A DNA stretch of 64,000 bases, taken from positions 6,887,013 to 6,951,012 of the forward strand of contig OY979723.1 of the NCBI GenBank assembly GCA_963855995.1, in the 5' to 3' direction. The notes under the pieces are model-generated. The model was not told where the DNA came from. It searched no databases and saw nothing but the letters and a program-made list of their open reading frames with translations. The DNA is from Muricea muricata (Eukaryota > Cnidaria > Anthozoa > Malacalcyonacea > Plexauridae). Shown here piece by piece: positions 54,589 through 64,000 of the stretch. Positions within the stretch are counted from its first letter, which is position 1. Every line of letters begins with the position of its first letter. The position numbers were made by a program, and so were the translations under genes.

Positions 54589-54590
<2 letters not shown>

Positions 54591-54665
<75 letters not shown>
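54591..54665. repeat. (TA)n tract 3b
   Basis: Pure TA dinucleotides abutting the left arm of PLE-4. Confidence 0.95.
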
Positions 54666-54672
<7 letters not shown>

Positions 54673-54691
54673 GTGCAAAATACCTCAAAAA

Positions 54692-54741
54692 CTTACCACT
54701 ACAGTCTGTTTCATCCAGAGGGAATCTTCAGGTGGTAGACA
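54692..54741 (-). ncRNA. Hammerhead-like motif (PLE-4 left arm)
   Basis: Inverted copy of the motif at 56439-56488; same core bases. Confidence 0.45.
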
Positions 54742-54977
54742 AATTTCGAAAATGTGCGAGCTTCTTTTATGCTCAAGGAGGAAACGTGGGCGCGTGGGTG
54801 GTTGAATAGCATGCATTCCTATCTTTGTTTAGATTGTTTACCTGAAATCTGCTTTTGTGTTGGCAGGCCGAAACTATTTCCGATCTTTTATTAAGCAAGC
54901 AATTGTTTTTTTCTTTCAAAATAGTAATTTTTTCGTCCAAACACAAATTACATCTTTTGGATCCTCCCGTGTAAGAA

Positions 54978-56407
54978 TGCCTAATGTTTCGTTTGACATA
55001 GTCGACTTTTACCCGTCAATTTCAGAAAATTTACTGGACCAAGCATTATCTTGGGCCGCCAATTTGGCTGACATTTCGGACGAAGACATTTCTATAATAA
55101 AACACGCTAGAAAATCACTCCTTTTCAATCACGGAAGACCGTGGATCAAAAACAACAATAGCAACTTGTTTGATGTTACCATGGGTAGCTATGACGGGGC
55201 AGAAATTTGCGAACTAGTAGGCCTTTTCATCTTAAACCATTTAGGAAAAAAGTTTGGCAAGAAAAACATCGGCTTGTACAGGGATGACGGTTTGGCTATT
55301 ATCAAAAACAGATCAGCACGTTTGGCAGACAAAACCAGGAAAGAGCTACATAAAATTTTCGAACAGTTCGGCCTAAAAATAAGAGCAGAATCAAATTTAC
55401 ACGTGGTAAACTTTCTAGATGTAACTTTCGACCTTTCTACCGGAAAATATAAACCTTATAGGAAGCCCAATGACGATCCGTTATACATACACAAACACTC
55501 TAACCACCCACCTAGCATTTTAAGACAACTTCCAGCATCTATCAACAAGCGCATTCCAACGCTGTCATCTGACAAACAACTATTCGACGATGCAGTGCAA
55601 GCATATCAAAACGCACTAGGACATAGCAACTTCAGCCACAAGCTGGAATACATGCCACATGTAACACAGCAACCCCGCAGGAACAGACAACGCAACATTA
55701 TTTGGTTTAACCCTCCATTTAGCAAAAATGTCACGACAAACATCGCACGCAGTTTCCTCAAGCTTGTAAACACGCACTTTCCAATAGGCAGCAAGTTACA
55801 CAAAATTTTCAATAGGAACACAGTTAAGGTCAGTTACAGCTGCATGAGTAACGTTAAGTCAATTATCACAAGGCACAACACACGCATTATTAGGAAAAGC
55901 CAACCACAAGACATTAGCACAGAGATCTGTAACTGTAAAAACAAGCACGAATACCCACTGCAGAACAAGTGCATGAGTAAGGACATTGTATACAAAGCAA
56001 CAATTAGCACAGGCAACACACAGGACACAAAGCACTACATTGGCATGACCTCAAACACATTTAAAGAGCGATACAGGAATCATATTAAATCTTTCACATA
56101 TAAAAAATATTCGAACGAAACGGAACTTTCGAAACACGTTTGGCAATTAAAGCAAAACAAAACAGATGTCACCATAAAATGGTCCATAATAAAAAAGTCT
56201 ATTTCTTACACGGGAGGATCCAAAAAATGTAATTTGTGTTTGGACGAAAAAATTACTATTTTGAAAGAAAAAAACAATTGCTTGCTTAATAAAAGATCGG
56301 AAATAGTTTCGGCCTGTCAACACAAAAGCAGATTTCAGGTAAACAATCTAAACAAAGATAGGAATGCATGCTATTCAACCACCCACGCGCCCACGTTTCC
56401 TCCTTGA
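54978..56407 (+). pseudogene. Penelope-like reverse transcriptase with GIY-YIG endonuclease, 5'-truncated but open
   Basis: The true protein starts at about NVSFDIVDFYPSISENLL (RT motif A). Then come MGSYDGAEICELVGLFIL, NIGLYRDDGLAI (catalytic DD), HVVNFLDVTFDL, a linker, and the Cys motif CNCKNKHEYPLQNKCMS. The endonuclease follows: DIVYKATIS, HYIGMTSNTFKERYRNHI, ELSKHVWQLK, KKCNLCLDEKITILKE and LLNKRSEIVSACQHK, with the GIY-YIG-type HYIG, the Arg, and the Glu and Asn of the active site. The open frame extends upstream to 54857, but those about 40 residues come from the inverted arm. The N-terminal domain and RT motifs before A are missing, so it cannot act alone. Confidence 0.88.
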
Positions 56408-56438
56408 GCATAAAAGAAGCTCGCACATTTTCAAAATT

Positions 56439-56488
56439 TGTCTACCACCTGAAGATTCCCTCTGGATGAAACAGACTGTAGTGGTAAG
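56439..56488 (+). ncRNA. Hammerhead-like motif (PLE-4 right arm)
   Basis: TACCACCTGAAGATTCC, then GGATGAAACAGACTGTA and GTGGTA. TACCAC pairs with GTGGTA (helix I). CTGAAGA matches the core, because the seventh base of CTGANGA is variable. ACAG pairs with CTGT (helix III). GTA would be the cleavage triplet. Helix II is weak (TCC/GGA). Confidence 0.5.
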
Positions 56489-56577
56489 TTTTTGAGGTAT
56501 TTTGCACAATTATACATTTCGCTCTGTCTATATGTCATTGAGCACTCTTTTGTATTTCGCTAACCAAAACTAGCACA

Positions 56578-57189
<612 letters not shown>

Positions 57190-57324
57190 AAACATGAGGA
57201 TATCCGAATATTATAAATATCTTCAGCCATGATTATTTTGCATAACATAATTCGCACTGCGAATTACGTTATACAAAATAATAATGGCTGAAGATATCTA
57301 TAATATTCGGATATCCTCATGTTT
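57190..57324. repeat. Near-perfect 67-bp-arm hairpin
   Basis: AAACATGAGGATATCCGAAT and its inverse ATTCGGATATCCTCATGTTT bound a palindrome centred at about 57257, with arms matching almost base for base through TCTTCAGCCAT. Probably a MITE whose TIRs meet. No flanking duplication found. Confidence 0.85.
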
Positions 57325-57379
57325 TACGCATTTTGATGACGTCAACTTTGCAAAGTTACACGCCAAACGCTTAAGAAAT

Positions 57380-58640
57380 GTCTTGAGTGTAGGTCCAAAT
57401 GGGCCAAACTTAATTGTCAACAAACTGAAATAGCTAAAATATCGTATGAGAACATCGATGACGGATCTGTCACTTCATACATGGAAAAGAGTCCTGACAG
57501 CATTAATTTAGAATGGTACCATGATATGAAATGATGGAAGACATTTTGTGATGAAATGAAGATCCGCGCACAACAGAAAAAGAAGGAAAAGGGTGAAGGA
57601 ACTAGCTCTAAAGGCCCAACTTCTACCGAAGTATCATCTGTGGAAGTAGAGCCACCCTGCTACAAAGAAACGCGCATGTGCTTCCAGAGATATGTATTAT
57701 TTGTAGGAGAGACGCTTCTTGGTTTTTATTAGACAAGGTAGGGGCACTTTGATAGGTATATATACAGTATCTCTAGAGTTATATGGACATGTGGATAACA
57801 TTGCTATGAATATCCAGCCTTGTTATTACTAGGTAATTTGTTCAATAACTTTGTTTTAACACCAGGTAACAAAAAAAAGAAAAAGTACACCACTCATGGT
57901 GGCAGAAACAATTGATGCTAGTCTTTTACGTACAGCTGCCGAGAAAAAGAATGATGAACGGATACTTGTGCGAATCCTGGGTAAAGACTGTGTAGGACTA
58001 AATATAGAGCTTTTAAACCCAAGCAACGACTGATGAAAAGTTACCCCTAACTTGTATTTTGTGTCCCTAAAATGAGAAATGTTAGTGAGATTGTATATGT
58101 TGAAAATTTGGATTCTTCTGAATGGGTTGAGGAACATATATGTCAAATAAGTCTGAAACCAAGCAGGAAGAAAACTTTACCATTGACGATTACAATCTGA
58201 ATTCTGACACAAAAACAGACAAATTCTGAAGTTAATGAGTTACAAATTCTATACAATGCTGCAATGATTCTTCGTGAAAAGGTCCAAAAAATACCAAAAC
58301 TAAATCTTCCTTGGCCACTATTGACATCTGATTTGACAATGGATAATGTGCAAAGTAGTTCCATGTGAACCTTATAATATGTTGGCTTGGACTTCCGGAT
58401 TCTCTTCTGAGCCAAATTTAAGCGAGTATGTGCCAATCGAGGGAAAGAACAACACCAAACTAACAGCAATTGAAATTCAAGATTGGTATCCATGGAACAG
58501 ACTTGTGATAGATGGAATGCAAAATTTACATTGAGCTAAACATATCTTGCATAGTTATTCAATATATGTTAAAGATTCAGCCAGAGGTTTTTTAAATTTA
58601 CCATCCGTCCTGTTTGATACAGGTGGGTTTTTACCTCACA
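57380..58640 (+). pseudogene. Relic of an uncharacterised zinc-binding-type gene, multi-exon-like
   Basis: Pieces in several frames begin with KEKGEGTSSKGPTSTEVSSV (57590) and an ICRRDASWFLLDK-like Cys motif (57700). A possible intron (GACAAG/GTAGGG to CACCAG/GT, about 57736-57866) follows. Next are TPLMVAETIDASLLRTAAEK, KNDERILVRILGKDCV (57885-57990), NELQILYNAAMILREKVQKI (58225-58285) and VPCEPYNMLAWTSGFSSEP (58355-58410). The order (Cys pair, AA..NDERIL..I.GKD, LY.AA.ILR, VP..YN.LAW) resembles a protein family I recall as abundant but uncharacterised in cnidarians and molluscs. Stops and frameshifts are frequent. Function unknown. Confidence 0.45.
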
Positions 58641-58648
58641 CAAATTTG

Positions 58649-59213
58649 TCCCCGAGCCAACGGCGCGAAGCGCCGTTCCGGGCGTTAGCCCGGGCAAGGG
58701 TACTAATTCCGCACGGCTATTTACACCTGGGAAAAGGAAAGCATAGCGAAGTCTGAAGTTCATCAAATATCGCGGGCGCGTGGTTCAAGGGTGGCGGTGG
58801 GTGGGAGTGGGTGGTCATCACCGATCTCAAAAATATGGCGGACTATATTGCACTACAATATTTCGTATTTATGCAAAAAGATTTGGCAACTTTCACAACC
58901 AACGAAGGGTGGTCATTTCTGATCTCAGGAATATGGCGGACTATCAGGAGTAGCAAACACTTAAGGCATCCAAAAAGGCGAGAAATAAGACCAAAAGGAC
59001 TGCCACAAGACTCTTGAAGAGAGATTAATTCGGGGAAAATACACAACTACAAGAATTGACTATGGTGTGAAACACAAGGCAAGTTTGTTGATAATGCGTA
59101 TTTATACTTGAGTTTTAATGCTTTATAAAGGCCAGCGTAGCCGTACTCATCCAGTCTATTTAAGTTTATGTTTTGAAAATGCAAGACTGTTTTCTTATTA
59201 CTAATGTAATTAC
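58649..59213 (+). mobile_element. Non-autonomous Helitron copy 3, 3'-truncated
   Basis: Begins TCCCCGAGCCAACGGCGCGA and follows copies 1 and 2 (read on their minus strands) through GGTGGTCATC and GCCAGCGTAGCCGTACTCAT to about TTACTAATGTAATTACAG, after which similarity stops. No CTAG end. It provides the uninterrupted version of the site where the hAT element entered copy 1. Confidence 0.75.
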
Positions 59214-60270
59214 AGCCGTGGCAATTGAAGTGTTCCTAAAATATTGCATCAATTCATCTGCTCACTAGAACAAATTGATTTGACAGTTGGTGGAACTGTT
59301 TACAAACTTCATAAATCTGACCATCTCTAGTCACTTCCTGCTTCGTTGTGATTGGCTGCTTGTGCCAAAGCCAATGGTGATTGGAGCATTCAACAGGAAG
59401 TTGATCAATTATTTAGGAAATTGAATGAATGAATACAAAGAACTAAAATTAATCGAAAAACACGAAAAAAATAGCGAAAAAGTATAAGATCCAGAAAGAC
59501 TTGAAACTTCTGTTACACATAACTGATGTTTTCAATTGTCTATTCAATCAAAACTTACCTAAATTTAAACACAAGGTGACTATTGGTTCCAGACTGGATT
59601 GCTAAATTTCAGATTGTACAATAAGACTGAATCTAACCCCATCCTGTATGATCTTAGACGAAATTGTTCCCCAAGCCTCTGATAATAAAATCCTTGCATA
59701 TGGAAGACAACCAGATCAATCTGCAGACAAGGAGTCTTTGTTAATAAAATGTTTGATAATATACCTTATATCATGTTATTCAGTACAAAATCCAAGCTGA
59801 ATACGTAAGTAGTGATATTTGCTATTATCAGAAGCTTCCAATTGTGAATGACTGTGTGTACTTATACTATCAAACATATGATATCTAGCACAATAAAACT
59901 GAGCAACTGTTTCCATTCCCAAGAAAAATATGAAAAAATCTCCTCGCTTGATAAAGGCTCAAATAAGCCACACATTAAATTTGCGTTGAGTCACATTTGT
60001 GAAGAATCTTCTCTGAATTAAAAGAGATGAATGAGCAAATAATTCAAAATGTATGTGAATGTATGTAAATATATAAAGTATAATATTGAACAAAATCGTC
60101 ATCAAATATCAATTCAAAAAGTCTTGAATACAAGCCTACCTTTTCTAGATCTAATTTAAACCTTTCTTTTCCTTCGATTGAAAATTGCACTTTAAACAAT
60201 TCAAAATCCACACAAAACCGAGTAAACGTCTTCGTCTAACGCCTTTGAGAACAAATTTTAGTCTAATTAC
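59214..60270. other. Non-coding stretch
   Basis: AT-rich; no gene or repeat boundary recognised. Confidence 0.4.
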
Positions 60271-60620
60271 ACTCTAAAAAAAGGTGTGTTAATTTAACAC
60301 ACCTTTTTGTCCAAATTTTAACACACCTTAAGGTGGGTTTTTAAACACGCGCCGTAAGGTGTGTTTAACACACCCTAAGTTGGGTTTTACAACACACCTT
60401 AAGGTGTGTTTAACACACGTTATTAAGGTGTGTTAAACACACCTTTAGGTGTGTTACAAAGCGCACTTACAAAGTGCACTCTAGCACACCATGGTGCGTT
60501 TTCAAACACACCTTGGTGAGTTTTGTTACACACCTAGAAATTGCTTTATATCACACCGTCACAGAAGGTGTGTAATATAACACACCAATAAACATGCTTT
60601 TTTACACACCTTTTGAAAAG
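60271..60620. repeat. Array C: palindromic motif AGGTGTGTTTAACACACCTT
   Basis: Starts ACACTCTAAAAAAAGGTGTG and holds at least ten copies of GGTGTGTT/AACACACC in alternating orientation with variable 0-20 bp spacers and substitutions. Some units form 20-bp palindromes. Right end unclear near 60620. No coding capacity. Confidence 0.85.
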
Positions 60621-60659
60621 CGCATGATTCAGTTTTACCTGAAGAAAACACACTATATA

Positions 60660-63338
60660 TATAGTTATATAAGTACAGATACATGAACTTGTTGAGAATG
60701 TATTATCCTTTAACTGGTAAATTCATAAATGACACTTTTAATTTCTATTGTATCAGACTAAATACACAAGTTACAGAATATACACAGCACATGCAGTTAG
60801 GAAATATATAATACTCAGTCATCAACCTCAATAAACATTCTCACTGCAGTTCAAAACAATTTCATAAAAAGTAAACAGCACGAGAATCATACTGTGAGGG
60901 TACGACTTCGCAAAGACATATAATACTGAGATAATATCTATCAGAGTACTCAGACAAGGACAGTTTTCATACAGTTAGATGCATCTGAGTTTAAGTTTAT
61001 TTTTTTTAACAAAAAAGTAATTGGTTAAAACAGCCAAGGAATAAATGGTCCACAAAGTAATTTTTTTTGTTGTTGTTGCTCTAAATAGTTGTTTTTGGCT
61101 GTTTAACCAACAAATTTATGAATAATTCGACCAATTAGTTTTCTGGTTTTGTCACAGACATGCATGTCAACCATTCAATGGTCTTGGGTATAGTTAGTAT
61201 GTTTATTACATATATTAATAGGTAATCACTACATAATTACTAATTAGTGCAGAGTTCAAAATTTTCATTGTCACACATTTTCAAATGCTGTTAAACTGCT
61301 TACTGGAGTTACTGGTCTGGAATCCCATGTTTTCCAAGGCTGAATCATCAATCATCTATCAAATATCTTGCATCTAATTGTTGAAGCCTTGCAGCACTTG
61401 ATTCAACTCTTTTGAACCAAGCCTTGCATCATTTACTTTGACTTCGCATGCAAGTTTACCCAAAGCTGTTTCCAGGCAGTTATATGCATGTTTTGCATGC
61501 AATCCAAATTTTGTAGGTCTATAATAAGATAAGTCATATATTAAGATAAGTATTATATCTTACATAACAAGATATAACTTAGGCATTCAATGCAGTAATA
61601 CTGTACATGAGGTTATCATAAATCACCCTTCTATGCAAAATATTCTATTATTTGATTTGACAATAAAACAATGCATTAAAGAAGTATCAGCACTCTTCCT
61701 AGTACATTTATCAGAAATGAATAATAAAATAGCAAGTTTAAAATTTTACATTTAATTCAACAGATTTACTAGTAGCACTTTGTCATTGATGAATGGAATT
61801 GTTTGGTGTCAAGCAAATTGACATTATAAAATCAAGTACTGTATAATGTAAAACACTAAGTGTGGAAAAAATATTATGGCATAAACATTTATTGTTCAAC
61901 ACAAGATGCTCTGCCTCTGAAAGAGCAGTGAGGCTAATTCATGGTAAATTAGGGAAAATTGATTTGACATTTGCACCTTCCCCCTTAAAACTGATTTAAT
62001 TTCCTTTACCAACATTTCAATGTCACACAATATTTTATCATTATCATGAATTAAACACTATTTCTTTCCTCCCAGTTATACAGCAAGTTTGATTAGAGGG
62101 GCAGGAAGTCTTTATTCGAACGACACAAATCTAAGCAGTATGGTGTCAAACATGTTCAGTGTTAAGGATTCTTCAGTACCAGTAATAGGATGTTTACAGC
62201 AGGCCAATTAGTATCTTTGACTTTACACATCACAGTGCTTACAAGCATTTATACTTGTAATAATAGCTGATATAAGGTTAAGGATGTAATTCTAATATTT
62301 TGTTGAGAAGCATTCCAAGTCATCATTGCAACCAAAATATTTTACTGCCATTCAAAACTAGAAACCCTGAGTAGACTTTTACATGACTATTAATGTAGTT
62401 TCAACTAGATAGCCAAAAACTTTTTTACTGGAGCATATTAATGCACCAAAACAAATCTTACAATGAAACAGTTTGAGCACTAATGAAATTGTTTGAACTA
62501 TGAAAGTTTTAAGTACTTATATTTTTGTAAGTAAACAAATGTTAAAAACTCAACAATGTAGAAAGTGGCTAAAGGCCATTAAATTTCCCTGCTTAGATGA
62601 TCAGTCAGCAATTGAGTCTGGCTTCAAGCCTTTATGACCACATCATAACATGACCCCATCAGGCAATCAAGGCAAGAGACGCTATTAAAACCTTGCCAGT
62701 CCAAAAAAAACAGGTTAACAGAATTGAACTAAATGCTATGCATCAAGGAAAATAAAGTAAATGAATTTAAACCTATTTATTTCCAAATACTATCGCGCGA
62801 AATTCAAATTTTTAAATGCAACACGATTCTATTAAAACTATAAACGATGGAAGGAAGTAAATATTACACGTTAAATTTGCTTTATTACGGTGGCCCACAA
62901 CTGCAAACGCATCACAATATTTACTGAACACGACAACATATTTTGTGAAACGCGACAGTAAGTTGACTAAACACAACAAACGATTGACTAATCACAACAA
63001 CAAATTCATCAAAACACACCGCTAAATTTTCGATGAAAACACAACAACAAGTTTATCAAAACACAACAATAAATTCATTAAAACACAACACAATATTTGC
63101 AAAACACAACAAAAAATTTTTCAAACATGACACAAAATATTTAAGAATCATTAACCAATGCAAATTCAAAATAATTATACAAAAGTAAAAATAGACAAAA
63201 TAAGTGAACGTTCAAGACAATGAAAACTGACATGCATGGCGGACATATTGACAACACAGATTAACCGACTGTACATCAAATATTTTAAACCTACTGCACT
63301 ACGCATTCTAAACCTACTGGAATTTTTCAAGAATCAGA
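60660..63338. other. Non-coding stretch upstream of the integrase-core gene
   Basis: No supported gene on either strand. AT-rich, with weak A-rich repeats near the right end (62935-63125). Confidence 0.45.
62935..63125. repeat. Degenerate tandem repeat of AAAACACAACAA type
   Basis: About eight divergent units of roughly 20-25 bp, each with AAACACAACAA followed by an AATTCAT(C/T)A or similar segment. It lies about 200 bp upstream of the start of the integrase-core frame. Confidence 0.6.
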
Positions 63339-64000
63339 ATGGATGGGTTTATACAATGCTTACAGTGTTCTCAGGAGCTTGAACTAACTGTAATGAAGTT
63401 TTGTCCAGAATGCGGATCTGCTGTGGACAAGGAAGAACTTCTTATACGTTACTATTTTCAGCGTGGATTTAGTTACTTGTCAATTATTTCTTTCTTAAAT
63501 AACTATCACGATATCGAGCTTTCTATCCGAACTCTGCAAAGTAGACTGTCAGAATATGGGCTGAGAAGAAGAGGTACAAATACCCCGGATGCAGTCGTTT
63601 CTGAAGCTATAGAACAGGAATTAGATGGGCCTGGATGTATGAGAGGGTATCGTGCAATGTGGCATTGTCTTCGTCTACAATATGGAATTCAAAAATCGAG
63701 AAATAATGTCGAAAGAATTCTGCGTGAACTTGATCCGGAAGGAACTGCATTAAGAAGAGCTCGTCGACTTAGAAGAAGATCCTACATGAATCCTGGGCCT
63801 AACTTTGCGTGGCACGTAGACGGGTACGACAAACTGAAACCGTACGGTTTCCCAATTCACGGCTGCGTGGATGGGTTTAGTCGACGTGTTATGTGGTTGA
63901 AAGTTTGTAAGACAAACAACGACCCATCACATGTTGCATCATTTTTCCACGAGTGCGTAAAAATAACCAATGGTTGCCCAAGGATATTACGAACTGATTG
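63339..64000 (+). CDS. Zinc-ribbon plus integrase-core (DDE) protein, 3' part beyond the window
   Basis: Open for 220 codons from the ATG at 63339 to the window end. Residues 7-29 form a zinc ribbon (CLQCSQELELTVMKFCPECG). Residues about 35-80 (LLIRYYFQRGFSYLSIISFL then SIRTLQSRLSEYGLRRRG) look like a helix-turn-helix. Residues about 90-150 read ELDGPGCMRGYRAMWHCLRL and so on. The integrase core starts at AWHVDGYDKLKPYGFPIHGC (first Asp), VDGFSRRVMWLKV, and reaches PRILRTD (second Asp) at the edge. The family is widespread in invertebrates and fish and derives from transposon integrases (Ginger-like). Whether it is mobile or domesticated is unknown. No frame breaks seen; the start is the first in-frame ATG before the zinc ribbon. 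Confidence 0.82.
   Translation, partial: MDGFIQCLQCSQELELTVMKFCPECGSAVDKEELLIRYYFQRGFSYLSIISFLNNYHDIELSIRTLQSRLSEYGLRRRGTNTPDAVVSEAIEQELDGPGCMRGYRAMWHCLRLQYGIQKSRNNVERILRELDPEGTALRRARRLRRRSYMNPGPNFAWHVDGYDKLKPYGFPIHGCVDGFSRRVMWLKVCKTNNDPSHVASFFHECVKITNGCPRILRTD

Larger units (their letters stand above)
54666..56514 (+). mobile_element. PLE-4: Penelope-like element with 312-bp inverted arms
   Basis: Left arm 54666-54977 and right arm 56203-56514 are the same length (312 bp) and nearly identical in inverse. The right arm contains the last about 68 codons plus 3' tail, so the left arm is an inverted copy of the 3' end joined to a 5'-truncated reverse transcriptase. (TA)n tracts lie on both sides. 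The unit between is fully open, which suggests a young copy. Confidence 0.9.

Noticed and set aside
54857-54977. N-terminal extension of the PLE-4 protein
   Set aside because: This part is the inverted copy of the element's 3' end, so its residues are antisense to real coding sequence.
60271-60620. Regularly repeated short palindromes that look at first like a CRISPR array
   Set aside because: Spacers are 0-20 bp and irregular, motifs occur in both orientations and vary, and the DNA is from an animal genome with no cas genes.

Overview
This is a 64 kb stretch of AT-rich metazoan nuclear DNA. ETS transcription factors are animal-specific, and an intron-containing ETS-domain gene lies at about 48.7-50.6 kb. 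The mobile-element mix (CR1-like LINEs with N-terminal 2A-like peptides, Penelope-like elements with GIY-YIG endonuclease, a Ngaro/PAT-type tyrosine-recombinase retroelement, a Helentron-type Helitron with OTU, helicase and endonuclease parts) fits an aquatic invertebrate, with a cnidarian or similar lineage as best guess. I cannot name the species. No rRNA genes, CRISPR arrays, operons or bona fide tRNA genes were seen.

Layout. 0.1-4.55 kb is a decayed Helentron on the minus strand (OTU, basic region, Pif1 helicase, AP-type endonuclease, RPA-like gene; the HUH Rep domain is missing). It is split by a Penelope element (PLE-1, 4556-10015) that is itself interrupted by a nearly intact CR1 LINE (4.68-8.60 kb) and by a MITE. 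The severed 5' part of the Helentron, with a 2A-like motif and a 21-bp minisatellite, lies at 10.02-10.50 kb. 10.80-11.57 kb is a long-inverted-repeat foldback element. 11.7-20.6 kb is a degenerate LINE (LINE-3) interrupted by a full-length, apparently intact CR1/L2-like LINE (LINE-2, 12.2-17.1 kb), by a MITE (17.7 kb) and by a second Penelope fragment (PLE-2, 18.55-19.49 kb, with a 12-bp target duplication). 20.61-25.70 kb is a palindromic-motif array split by the Ngaro/PAT-type element (20.86-25.58 kb). 25.7-43.8 kb is mostly non-coding and holds an SGNH-like relic, two non-autonomous Helitron copies, several hAT-like elements, two more foldback elements, a tRNA-like/hammerhead-like repeat block and a LINE tail.

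43.8-50.7 kb is comparatively poor in repeats and ends in the ETS gene, the only convincing host gene with a splice structure. 51.6-56.8 kb is a chain of (TA)n tracts into which two Penelope elements (PLE-3, PLE-4) and a Tc1/mariner/IS630-like transposon have inserted side by side. 57.4-58.6 kb is a broken multi-exon gene or element relic, followed by a third Helitron copy. 60.27-60.62 kb is another palindromic-motif array. At 63.34 kb an open reading frame for a zinc-ribbon plus integrase-core protein runs off the right edge.

The sequence lets much of the insertion order be read directly: older LINE-3 and Helentron bodies, then Penelope insertions, then CR1-type LINEs, with hAT and other MITEs in several of them. 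Recurrent points of interest are the Penelope copies whose 5' end is an inverted copy of their own 3' end and carries hammerhead-ribozyme motifs, a LINE with a TAATG stop-start junction, and dispersed arrays that share one architecture but use different palindromic motifs.
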